From positions 124,001-188,000 of the forward strand of contig JAAWWF010000026.1 of NCBI GenBank assembly GCA_021404565.1: a stretch of DNA of 64,000 bases, in the 5' to 3' direction. Shown here piece after piece: positions 45,501 through 53,175 of this stretch (the stretch's first letter is position 1; every line of letters begins with the position of its first letter). The stretch comes from Roseivirga sp. (lineage in GTDB: Bacteria > Bacteroidota > Bacteroidia > Cytophagales > Cyclobacteriaceae). The position numbers were made by a program, and so were the translations under genes. A model generated the notes under the pieces. It did no database searches, had not been told where the DNA came from, and worked only from the letters and a program-made list of their open reading frames with translations.

Positions 45501-47163
45501 CAAGTTCCCCGTGCAGCTTACCCTGGAATCAAGAGATTATACCGATGAGATTCGCCATACTTTTGAGGTACGGCCTGTAGGTTTTCCTGTTCAGTACAGT
45601 TTCTCCGCCAAAGCACTGGACCAAACTGTCTCTCTCACCATGAGTGATGTGGAGCAAAACTCCGCCACGGCTGTGCTCACAACCTATCCCAATATGATAA
45701 GTGACCTCTTCAGCGGGGCGGAATCAATACTAAGACAGCCCTATGGGTGCTTTGAGCAGGTATCTTCAAGTACATTTCCAAATATCCTGGCGCTTCAGTT
45801 CATGCGTGAGTCTGAATCAATCGACAAGGGTCTTCAAAGAAAAGCAATGAGCTATATTAAAAACGGTTATCGAAGACTTACGGCCTACGAGATTGAAGGC
45901 GGAGGTTTTGAGTGGTTTGGTCGTCCTGCAGCTCATGAAGGTTTGAGTGCCTTTGGTTTGATTCAGTTCCATGAAATGAAGAAGGTATTCCCGGGAGTAA
46001 GTGAAGATATGATGAATCGCACCCGCGACTGGCTCATGAAGAAAAGAGATGGCAAAGGAGGGTTCGAACAACACAAGGGCAAGTATGGTTTTTCAGCCGC
46101 CAAAGCAGAAGTAACCAACGCCTACATCACCTATGCCTTGTCAGAAACGGGAACCCGAAACCTCGAAAAAGAATACCAAACGGCATACAAGGAGGCCACA
46201 GAAAGCCGAGACATGTACAGAATGGCATTGGTAGCTCATACCGCCTTTAACCTTGATAAAATGGAGGAATACAAAACCCTGATTCAGGTATTCAGAGAAC
46301 AGATCACAAATCCGGATTTCAAGGTTTTACAGGCCGATCATTCTCTGGTCAGAAGCTATGGAAAATCTCTTCAGACTGAAATTACCGCACTGTGGACAGT
46401 CGCTCTTTTGAAAGACCAGCAACCTGACCTCAGTTTAATACAGCTTTGTATTGATCGTATCGTCAGCAGCAGAAGATACGGGGGCTTTGGCTCAACACAG
46501 GCCACCTCCCTGGCACTGAAAGCGCTTACGGAATATGCTCATCTGATCAAGGCAAAGGAAGAAGATGGAGCAATAGAATTGCTTGTAGATAATAGCCACA
46601 TAGAAAGCCTGACCTATAAAGCTGGAAACCGGGAAAAACTCAGCACCTCTAATTTTGCCGATCTGCTAAATCACAATGGAAAACAGCAACTGAAGGTGCG
46701 TTTTAAGGATACCAAAGAGGCTCTACCTTATTCAGTAGATATTCAGTGGTATACAAAAACGCCTTCTTCCAGTAAGGAATGTAAAGTGCGCATTGCCACC
46801 AGCCTGAGTGCTTCAAGGGTAAAGGTGAACGAAACCGTAAGACTCACTGCCACACTCAGCAATACGACTGCCGGGGGAGTTCCTATGACCATGGGCATTA
46901 TTGGCATTCCGGCCGGGCTGAGTCTGCAACCATGGCAGCTTAAGGAAATGCAGGAAAAAGGAGTGTTTGACTTCTATGAAATCACCGATGGCAATCTGGT
47001 GGTTTACTACCGTGAGATGGGTCCTGAAGCTCAGCATGTCATCAACCTCGACCTGAAAGCGGATATTCCGGGTGAGTATTTAGGCACTGCCAGCTCTGCT
47101 TACCTCTATTATACTGATGAGTTTAAGCATTATACCAAGGGTGAGAAGATTGTGGTAGACTAG
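42538..47163 (+). CDS. Alpha-2-macroglobulin-like protein with an inserted SusC-type plug domain
   Basis: This 1541-residue protein has a Sec signal and no lipobox. An MG2 domain (about 45-150, VYLQTDKPFYKPGETIWF) and further macroglobulin domains run to about 510. A carboxypeptidase-regulatory-like part spans 548-600. A complete TonB plug occupies 676-808 (GEVVVTGYGV, LEGRIPGLMVQRNNGNPGS, PLYIIDGYPI, ESIEVMSSPEAAALYGNAGA, GVIVITTKS). The A2M core (about 840-1060) follows, then the thioester motif GCFEQ with Cys1071, a thioester domain to about 1340, and C-terminal beta domains. The plug sits about where bait regions lie in protease-trapping macroglobulins. The gene is 5 bases from the plugless barrel gene, so the two proteins probably form one complex. 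Confidence 0.9.
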   Translation: MKKTYLSLGLLTLLILASAFQSTDPSPFLKKLRQQLASYNADFKEEKVYLQTDKPFYKPGETIWFNAFVLNSTDHKPTATSDVLYVELIDPKGNVAAKADLVIREGTAHAEFQLDENDPGGLYQIRAYTQWMKNFDEQAFFKKTITVQRVITPRLLLNLDFEKEAYGPGDEVTAKLKVENLKNETMDASRTAYTVSIDGSQILSSVVKTDSKGVATIQFTLPGDLSSTNGLLNVIVSADGYEESISRSVPIVLDKINLTFFPEGGHQVKDVSGKMAFKALNEFGKGADISGSILDQDNNKVTSFESFHMGMGAFAFKPESDQQYFARIESPRGNETLIPLPKALNTGLSLNLDSREAHGLSWKIHSPFDGEVILVGNAHGEMIYAEKITVKKGLNTVTVPTDNFAAGIGVFTLFNYQGIEQCERLVFLNQDRGLNIELTTDKDKYQPREKVDLKVKTTDHQGKPVRAKLSLAVVDDQLISFADDKQDNILSALLLGSELKGEVQEPSFYFDPEEPKATEALDYLLLTQGWRRFTWKEVQKPTRKITYLPEKNKDVFGRVYHQKNGAGFATEVSLIELGGKKRIETVQTTKNGEFIFKNTDPTVSFLLVTKKPGKITRQKEQSFSISLNDRAGTVWVPEKTDLSKTRKKVTQLKPESPVDKNASVNISLSADATSLGEVVVTGYGVVEKKAITGSVVVVERTPALLPKQALSNVLEGRIPGLMVQRNNGNPGSANNIVIRGVNTLANNNHPLYIIDGYPISSSLNNAFSNGSMISPLDIESIEVMSSPEAAALYGNAGANGVIVITTKSRLGYRPYYGSDGRKQGKYTSIRINPRQFTVSREFYIPPPTDGITEIRNDFRTTVHWAHTLVTDKKGESKVSFYNNDAVSAFRITAEGFSSGGSIGRKEQVYYTQLPLSLDVKFPQFLGFEDVLRLPVQLRNETNKNVTGKLKLKLDEGMTSEGELLQNVSLPPNKATTVYYTIRSEGKQGKFPVQLTLESRDYTDEIRHTFEVRPVGFPVQYSFSAKALDQTVSLTMSDVEQNSATAVLTTYPNMISDLFSGAESILRQPYGCFEQVSSSTFPNILALQFMRESESIDKGLQRKAMSYIKNGYRRLTAYEIEGGGFEWFGRPAAHEGLSAFGLIQFHEMKKVFPGVSEDMMNRTRDWLMKKRDGKGGFEQHKGKYGFSAAKAEVTNAYITYALSETGTRNLEKEYQTAYKEATESRDMYRMALVAHTAFNLDKMEEYKTLIQVFREQITNPDFKVLQADHSLVRSYGKSLQTEITALWTVALLKDQQPDLSLIQLCIDRIVSSRRYGGFGSTQATSLALKALTEYAHLIKAKEEDGAIELLVDNSHIESLTYKAGNREKLSTSNFADLLNHNGKQQLKVRFKDTKEALPYSVDIQWYTKTPSSSKECKVRIATSLSASRVKVNETVRLTATLSNTTAGGVPMTMGIIGIPAGLSLQPWQLKEMQEKGVFDFYEITDGNLVVYYREMGPEAQHVINLDLKADIPGEYLGTASSAYLYYTDEFKHYTKGEKIVVD

Positions 47164-47282
47164 CCCATCACGAAGAAAAGGGGGGGGGGAGAATATATCA
47201 CCATATTTTCCCCCTGATGTATTCTTGATGTATATCATTATTTGACTTAAGCACCTTTTGTTCAGTAAGTTGAGGTAATCAA

Positions 47283-48785
47283 ATGCCTTATACTATGAAA
47301 GTCACTTCCTGCCTCTTCAGTCTTGCTATCTTATTGGCGCTGGCTGCCTGTGATACTCAACCTGAAAAGCTCTCAGCAGACATCTACGAAACCTCTGCCT
47401 CAGGCAATAAGCTTAAAAAGCTAAGTAATTTTAGCCTGAAAGGCGAGGCTGGCACCATCAAGCTACTCCCGGAAGAAAGCTATCAAACCATTACAGGTTT
47501 TGGTGGTGCTTTTACGGAATCTTCCGCCTGGTTGCTCAACCAGCTGGGAGCAGATAACAGGGCTAAAGTACTGGAAGCATATTTCGGTGAGGACGGAGCA
47601 AAATACTCCCTTACCAGAACGCATATCAACTCCTGCGATTTCTCATTAGGTAATTATTCTTACGCATCAGTAGCCGGAGATACCGACCTGGAGAATTTTA
47701 CCATTGATGAAGACAGGGACGACCTTATCCCTATGATCAGGGACGCCATGGCTGTGTCTGAAGATGGGTTTAAGATTCTGGCATCACCCTGGACTGCCCC
47801 GCCCTGGATGAAAGACAATAAGGATTGGAAGGGAGGAAAGCTGCTACCAGAATATTACGATACCTGGGCACTCTACTTTTCAAAATACATCAATGCCTAT
47901 CAAAAAGAGGGGATTGATATCTGGGGTCTGACGGTAGAAAATGAGCCCCTCGGCAACGACAGCAACTGGGAAAGCATGCACTATACCGCTGAGGAAATGA
48001 CCGACTTTGTGCAGCACTATCTCGGGCCCAAAATGGAAGCTGAGGGGCATGACGTGAAGATTTTAGGCTATGACCAAAACCGCGACCATGAGTTGGAAGA
48101 ATTTGTCGGATCTATGTATGCCAGTGAGGCCTCATCCAAATACTTTGATGGTACGGCTGTACATTGGTACGCCAGCACGGTTGACTATTTTCCGGAGTAT
48201 TTGAACATGGCCCACGATGCCGCCCCGGGCAAATACCTGATCCAGTCAGAAGCCTGTGTGGATGCAGAGGTACCTCACTGGCAGGAGGACTCTTGGTACT
48301 GGCAAAAAGAGGCCACCGACTGGGGCTGGGACTGGGCACCGCCAGAGCTGAAAAAAGATCACCCCAAATACGTTCCGGTATATCGCTATGCACGTGACAT
48401 CATAGGCTCTTTGAACAACTGGGTAGATGGCTGGATCGACTGGAATATGGTACTTGACCGCCAGGGAGGACCTAACTGGGCTAAAAACTGGTGTATAGCT
48501 CCGGTCATTGTAGACCCGGATAATGATGAGGTCTATTTCACACCCATTTATCAGATTATGACCCATTTCAGCAGGTATATTCGTCCGGGAGCCGTGCGCA
48601 TAGGCTTCGATCTTTCAGATCAGGACCTGATGGTGACTGCCGCTAAAAACCCCGATGGTTCTATTGCTGTGGTGGTGCTGAATATGGGAGGCGATTCCAA
48701 AGATCTGCAGCTCAGCCTGGATGGTAAGTCTCTGGATTTCCAAATCAGTGCTCAGGCCATACAGACAGTGGTGATACCAGCTTAA
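47283..48785 (+). CDS. GH30-family glycosidase lipoprotein (glucosylceramidase-like)
   Basis: This 500-residue protein has the lipobox LAAC (Cys23). It carries GH30 hallmarks: ITGFGGAFTESSAW, RTHINSCDFSLGNYSY, SPWTAPPWMKDN, the acid/base Glu219 in TVENEP and the nucleophile Glu323 in IQSEACVD. The C-terminal beta domain is complete. Relatives cleave beta-glucosidic or beta-1,6-linked substrates. As a lipoprotein it is likely held in the outer membrane. It follows the macroglobulin gene by 120 bases and may belong to the same functional group as the sulfatase. Met5 is an alternative start. Confidence 0.93.
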   Translation: MPYTMKVTSCLFSLAILLALAACDTQPEKLSADIYETSASGNKLKKLSNFSLKGEAGTIKLLPEESYQTITGFGGAFTESSAWLLNQLGADNRAKVLEAYFGEDGAKYSLTRTHINSCDFSLGNYSYASVAGDTDLENFTIDEDRDDLIPMIRDAMAVSEDGFKILASPWTAPPWMKDNKDWKGGKLLPEYYDTWALYFSKYINAYQKEGIDIWGLTVENEPLGNDSNWESMHYTAEEMTDFVQHYLGPKMEAEGHDVKILGYDQNRDHELEEFVGSMYASEASSKYFDGTAVHWYASTVDYFPEYLNMAHDAAPGKYLIQSEACVDAEVPHWQEDSWYWQKEATDWGWDWAPPELKKDHPKYVPVYRYARDIIGSLNNWVDGWIDWNMVLDRQGGPNWAKNWCIAPVIVDPDNDEVYFTPIYQIMTHFSRYIRPGAVRIGFDLSDQDLMVTAAKNPDGSIAVVVLNMGGDSKDLQLSLDGKSLDFQISAQAIQTVVIPA

Positions 48786-49066
48786 GAACCCCTCAGTCCA
48801 AATAAGTTCTACCCAGTTTCATCAAAACTGCCAGGACAGCTCCCTCCTCAGGGGAACTGTCCTTATACAAACTATAAATCTGAGAATGCAGGGTGTGGAC
48901 TGAGGGTCAACCACCCCACCCTTCGGGCACCCCTCCTTGAAAAGTAGGGGACTTACTTACAGTTCGAGTATTATTGCTCCCCTTTAAGGGGAGCCCGCCT
49001 GTTGCGGACAGGCTACCCTTGTACAAGCTATGAATTTGAGAAAGTAAGGAGTGGACTGAGGGGTTC
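48786..49066. repeat. Composite intergenic repeat with 15-bp perfect inverted ends
   Basis: GAACCCCTCAGTCCA (48786-48800) and its exact reverse complement (49052-49066) bound the whole interval between the GH30 and TonB-receptor stops. TGGACTGAGGG recurs inside at 48896, within a diverged direct repeat of about 46 bp (48861-48906 and 49017-49062). Two inner hairpins occur: GCTCCCCTTTAAGGGGAGC (48976-48994) and GCCTGT/ACAGGC (48997-49013). No ORF is present. It could act as a bidirectional terminator between the convergent genes. Confidence 0.7.
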
Positions 49067-51550
49067 TCAAAACCCAAAATTCACATACAATGTAGGCGTA
49101 AAAGGAATGCCCACCGTGTTTATGCGGGAGCCCCCGGGTACACTGAGTGATTGATTGAGCCGAACATTTCGCCTGTCGAACAGATTGAGAATAGAAACAC
49201 CCGTTTCAAGATCAGTGGCCCCCAGCTTTAAGCGATACTGAAAAGCCAGATCAGTGCGCCAGTAAGGCGTGATATCCTGCAGGTCGGGCCGGAAAGTATT
49301 GTTGGGAAATCCAGAGCCATAAACATTGGCAAAGGAAAACTGAAGCTTGTCAAAATTGAAAATGGCCACCGTTTTAAGCTCATGTCGCTGGCTTTGGGGT
49401 GCCTGTTGAAAGTCTGAGAATTGGTTGCCAACCCTGAAGCGCTCCTCTACCTCCGATAAGGTGTAAGACAACCAAAAATCATGGGTCTTTATCTTCTTTT
49501 TGGCAAAAACTTCCAGCCCTGTCGTACGAGCTTCACCTTCAGCAAACCTGGTCATTCCATTCCGACTGACGAAGAATCGTCCGAAACCTTCTACTTCTTT
49601 ATAAAAGGCTTCCAGGCCCAACTCTAAACCGTTGACTCTATAGGTAGTGCCTAAAACAGAATGATTGGAGCTGAGCACATTCGTGGTAACATTATCAGCC
49701 AGTTGCCATACATCCGATTGATTTCCCAGCTCATCCCTGATAGTATTTTTAGAGACAAACTGATTGTATAGGCCCCAACCTGCATGCAGGTTCCATCCCG
49801 GAGTCAGGTCATAGCGGAGATTGACTCGCGGTTGCAGAAAACTCTCGGTGCCCCCGTAAAACAAGTCGGCTTTCAAACCGAGCTGCATCGAGAGTTTATC
49901 GGTCCACTGAATATCATCATGTGCGTATACAGAAACCCGACTAGCGGTTGCTTCGGTGTCTTCCAAAATAACCCGGTCGGCATTGGAGGCCAAAGAAGCC
50001 CTGTTGGCAATAAAGGCACCGCTAAGCTGTAACTGATGCTTTTGAGTAGCCGCGAAGCGATGAGTAAGCTGTGCTTTGTACTCTTCAATCACGTTTTTCC
50101 AGTTATACCGCCTGAGTGTGTCACCATTGGGTCGTCCGCCTTCCAGTACAAAATAGTTGGCGGAAAACTCAGGCTTGTACTCGCTCTGAGAGAGTGTCAG
50201 TTTAGAAATCCCTCCCTTGCTCCAGTTGTGTGCGTATCGAACAGAATTGCCTGTTTGCACAGAGTTGAGATTAATGTCCTGCACAGCCGTGCCCCGGAAT
50301 CTCAGCCTGAGGTCACCGCTATACTCATCTTCACTGTAAATACTGCTAATCTCAAGCCGGTCAGCATCACCTAAAGCAGTCGTGAGTTTCAGGTTCAAAT
50401 CTGAGTAGTCGTATTGGGGAACAATCACATCCTCATCATCTCCAAAACCAGCAGAAAGATCGAAGGCTTCGAAAAGGGTTTTCCTGGCAGCCACTTGCAG
50501 GGTAGCCTTCTTAGAAAGCGGCAGGTTCACATAAGCATTTGCGAGCTGGTTGGTAAAGCTCACCCGTGCGCCTGCACTTTGCAGATCACCTGAAGTGCCT
50601 TCCATAAGAACGACCCCCCCCACCCGATCGCCATAAGGCACATTATAACCTCCTTTATAAACCTCTACATTTTTGATCATATAGGGGTTAACCCTGCCCA
50701 TATCATCGTTGATTCCCCAGCTGTTAAAAAGGCTGATGCCATCGTAAATCACATGGGTTTGACCTGCGTATGAGCCCCAGATCACAAAATCGGCAATAGA
50801 CTCACCAGCCGCCATCACGCCCGGGTACAGACGCAGGTTGTTAAAGATCAGGTTATCACTGAGGCCGGGAATCAGGTTATTACTGATATCATTGAAGCGG
50901 ATATGCCCCGCTTTCTCCCCCACATTGGTAAGGGGAGTAATGCCTCCATTGGCGATTACCTCCACAGCTCCCAGCTCCATCAGCCTGGGGTTTAGTATAA
51001 TTCTGAGCTTATTGCTATGCCCGATCAGTGTATCTGCCGGCTCATAGCCCAGGCTTTGAAATAGTCCTTGTTCCTGTCTTTGGCCGGATTTAAACGAAAA
51101 CCGACCATTTTCATCGGCTACAATGCCACGGCCGCTGAGTTTTAAACTGCTAAAGGGCAATGGCTCGCCAGTACCCCTTTCAACAATCAAACCCTGATAG
51201 AGAAACACCGGAGGAGACTTGGGCCTCTCCGGTATTTTCTCAGCTGATAATTCGGATGCCGCATTGCTGCGAAAGACGTACACATCTCCAATCTTTTTGA
51301 AGTCAAGGTCGCATTTCTCAGCAAGGGCCTGGATGGCCAAATCCATGGATTTATACTGTTGCCGAATAGTGACCGGGCAGGCATTGGATAAGTCGGCATT
51401 AATAGAAATCTGAACCCCATAACGTTGGTTGAGATCCAGTAAAATTTCGTTTAGGAGCTCATCGGTATAGTCCAGCGACACCGACTGAGAAAATGACTTT
51501 GCCGAGGTGCACAAAATCAGAATGAGGACAAAAAGGACTTTGGTTTTCAA
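49067..51550 (-). CDS. TonB-dependent outer-membrane receptor with an N-terminal STN signalling domain
   Basis: This is an 827-residue protein. A signal peptide (1-22) is followed by a secretin/TonB N-terminal (STN) domain at about 23-95 (LNEILLDLNQRYGVQISI), a carboxypeptidase-regulatory-like domain at 115-190, a plug at about 205-315 (VYDGISLFNSWG, NVEVYKGGYNVPYGDRVGGV) and a beta barrel ending YVNFGF. The STN domain signals to FecR, whose gene lies 15 bases upstream in the operon, so this is a transducer like FecA. The ligand is unknown. The start is TTG; an in-frame stop is just upstream and no ATG is available. Confidence 0.93.
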   Translation of the reverse strand: MKTKVLFVLILILCTSAKSFSQSVSLDYTDELLNEILLDLNQRYGVQISINADLSNACPVTIRQQYKSMDLAIQALAEKCDLDFKKIGDVYVFRSNAASELSAEKIPERPKSPPVFLYQGLIVERGTGEPLPFSSLKLSGRGIVADENGRFSFKSGQRQEQGLFQSLGYEPADTLIGHSNKLRIILNPRLMELGAVEVIANGGITPLTNVGEKAGHIRFNDISNNLIPGLSDNLIFNNLRLYPGVMAAGESIADFVIWGSYAGQTHVIYDGISLFNSWGINDDMGRVNPYMIKNVEVYKGGYNVPYGDRVGGVVLMEGTSGDLQSAGARVSFTNQLANAYVNLPLSKKATLQVAARKTLFEAFDLSAGFGDDEDVIVPQYDYSDLNLKLTTALGDADRLEISSIYSEDEYSGDLRLRFRGTAVQDINLNSVQTGNSVRYAHNWSKGGISKLTLSQSEYKPEFSANYFVLEGGRPNGDTLRRYNWKNVIEEYKAQLTHRFAATQKHQLQLSGAFIANRASLASNADRVILEDTEATASRVSVYAHDDIQWTDKLSMQLGLKADLFYGGTESFLQPRVNLRYDLTPGWNLHAGWGLYNQFVSKNTIRDELGNQSDVWQLADNVTTNVLSSNHSVLGTTYRVNGLELGLEAFYKEVEGFGRFFVSRNGMTRFAEGEARTTGLEVFAKKKIKTHDFWLSYTLSEVEERFRVGNQFSDFQQAPQSQRHELKTVAIFNFDKLQFSFANVYGSGFPNNTFRPDLQDITPYWRTDLAFQYRLKLGATDLETGVSILNLFDRRNVRLNQSLSVPGGSRINTVGIPFTPTLYVNFGF

Positions 51551-51565
51551 GTGAATCGGATCAAA

Positions 51566-52567
51566 TCATTGCTTCCTGATAAGGTATGAACGCACATCCA
51601 CCTTTTCAAATATAAGCCCGTTGGCTACGCATACAATCTCAAGGGCCTCTTCAACTTTCATGTTTCTGTTGAAGGCTCCTGAGAAATAGGCATTATCAAT
51701 GGTGCCATTTTCTGTGCTTAATGAAATATCATACTGCCTTTTGAGATCTTCAAAGACCTTAGCCACAGGGGTCGTGTTGTAAATAAACTGGCCGGTTCTC
51801 CAGCCCAGAATCGCGGTTCTGGTGACTACTCCCTGACTGGTCTGCGTTGAGATATTACTTCCCTGCTTTGTCAGTCTATTCAACTCCAGCACGGCCATTT
51901 CTCCTTTGGTCAGTGTTACCTGACGCTGAGTACCTTCCACTATCATTTGGCTACTCACCTTTACCTTACCTTCTTCGCAGAGCACGGTAAAGTTATCGCC
52001 ACGGGCATACACATTAAATTCAGTACCGAGTACTTCAGTACTCCCCAAAACCGCATCTACTGTAAATTTCTTGCCTTTAGCTACCACAAAATAGGCTTCT
52101 CCATTCAGCTTTACCGCCCTGTCGATTTTCCACCAATAGGGGTGATATTTAATGGTAGTCGCAGCATTCAAATGTACTTCAGAACCATCAGGCAAAGTAT
52201 GGCTGGTAAACTCTCCCGGAGCCACATGCACCGTGGTCGTGTAAAAGCGTGCCATCAATCCCGCACATAAAATTAATGCCAGAGAAGCCGCAATGCTCAT
52301 AAAGGTGCGACTTAACCGAATGCTCCTTGTTGGCTTTACTTCCTCGGCTGGAAACTCAATGATCTGAGCATCATCCTTCCCTTCGTTCTCAACTGACTCA
52401 CTTTCACCGGCTGTCTCAACATCCTGCTCTTCAGACTCTTCACCCAAAACACCTTCCATGGAAGCCCATACATCTGCTTTAGATCTTGAATAAGAGAATT
52501 CCAGATTGGAAAAGAGCTCCTGCTCATGACCTTCGGTCAAATCACTTTTGTCTTTTTTATCTTTCAT
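51566..52567 (-). CDS. FecR-family anti-sigma factor
   Basis: This 333-residue protein has an acidic cytoplasmic N-terminus (EESEEQDVETAGESESVE), one membrane helix at about 88-107 and a periplasmic FecR domain (about 110-215, PDGSEVHLNAATTIKYHPYW). The C-terminal domain is the one usual in Bacteroidota FecR (DUF4974, about 260-330, FEDLKRQYDIS). It holds the sigma factor inactive until the STN receptor signals. Its start overlaps the end of the sigma gene by 11 bases, and the receptor follows after 15 bases. Confidence 0.93.
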   Translation of the reverse strand: MKDKKDKSDLTEGHEQELFSNLEFSYSRSKADVWASMEGVLGEESEEQDVETAGESESVENEGKDDAQIIEFPAEEVKPTRSIRLSRTFMSIAASLALILCAGLMARFYTTTVHVAPGEFTSHTLPDGSEVHLNAATTIKYHPYWWKIDRAVKLNGEAYFVVAKGKKFTVDAVLGSTEVLGTEFNVYARGDNFTVLCEEGKVKVSSQMIVEGTQRQVTLTKGEMAVLELNRLTKQGSNISTQTSQGVVTRTAILGWRTGQFIYNTTPVAKVFEDLKRQYDISLSTENGTIDNAYFSGAFNRNMKVEEALEIVCVANGLIFEKVDVRSYLIRKQ

Positions 52568-53048
52568 TCTTTACTCCTTTTCTTAATTCCTGTAGTGCCA
52601 GGGTCATGCGTTTTTCCACCGCCTTTACCGAAATATCCAGTCTTTCGGCAATCTCCTGATAAGTCAGATTGTCCATCCTGCTCATCAGAAATACTGTTCT
52701 TCTTTTGTCAGGCAGTTTTTTCAGTGCCTCGTCATACTTTGTTTTCAACTCCTGATAATAGAGTTGCTCTTCTGTGTCGTTATGCTCTTTCTTAAAAATG
52801 AGCGTTGACTTGTATTTATTTTCCGACTGCTTTTTCCGGTATTGTGAGATCCACAGCTCATTGGCAATCTTGTAGAGCAGTCCTTTCGTCTGCTCTTTCT
52901 GGTATGCTATTTTCTTTTCCCAAACTTTGACAAAGGCCTCCTGCACAATATCAGTGGCCAACTCAGGGTCGTAGCACCTGTAGGTGATGTAGCTCCGTAG
53001 CTCATCAAACCAAAGGTCAAAACACTTTTTGAAGGCTTCTCTTGTCAA
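52557..53048 (-). CDS. ECF RNA polymerase sigma factor (FecI-like)
   Basis: This 163-residue protein has sigma region 2 (ATDIVQEAFVKVWEK, KGLLYKIANELWISQYRKK) and region 4 (LPDKRRTVFLMSRMDNLTYQ, IAERLDISVKAVEKRM), the full content of an ECF sigma. With the FecR and STN receptor genes it forms a cell-surface signalling cassette. The only usable start is TTG at 53048, since an in-frame stop lies about 20 bases upstream; weak initiation may keep its level low. A strong hairpin (53064-53102) sits in the leader. Confidence 0.94.
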   Translation of the reverse strand: MTREAFKKCFDLWFDELRSYITYRCYDPELATDIVQEAFVKVWEKKIAYQKEQTKGLLYKIANELWISQYRKKQSENKYKSTLIFKKEHNDTEEQLYYQELKTKYDEALKKLPDKRRTVFLMSRMDNLTYQEIAERLDISVKAVEKRMTLALQELRKGVKNER

Positions 53049-53063
53049 GTTGAGGAAGTTAGC

Positions 53064-53102
53064 GTTTCAGCAGCCGGGGGAATAAACCCCGGCTACTGAA
53101 AC
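53064..53102. terminator. Strong hairpin upstream of the sigma gene
   Basis: GTTTCAG plus AGCCGGGG pairs with CCCCGGCT plus CTGAAAC, with one mismatch and a 7-base loop. It lies 16-54 bases before the sigma start codon on the minus strand, downstream of the repeat lipoprotein. No T tract follows. It is either a terminator for the lipoprotein gene or a structured leader of the sigma mRNA. A second inverted repeat, GCGATCA (53125-53131) with TGATCGC (53164-53170), directly follows the lipoprotein stop. Confidence 0.5.
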
Positions 53103-53175
53103 AATGTTAATCATTTACAATAAGGCGATCAACTGCCAGGGGTACCACGTTTTACACCCGGCCTGATCGCTTCCT

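Noticed and set aside
42538-47163. Accidental fusion of a SusC fragment with a macroglobulin gene
   Set aside because: Macroglobulin domains continue in frame on both sides, and no barrel strands accompany the plug.
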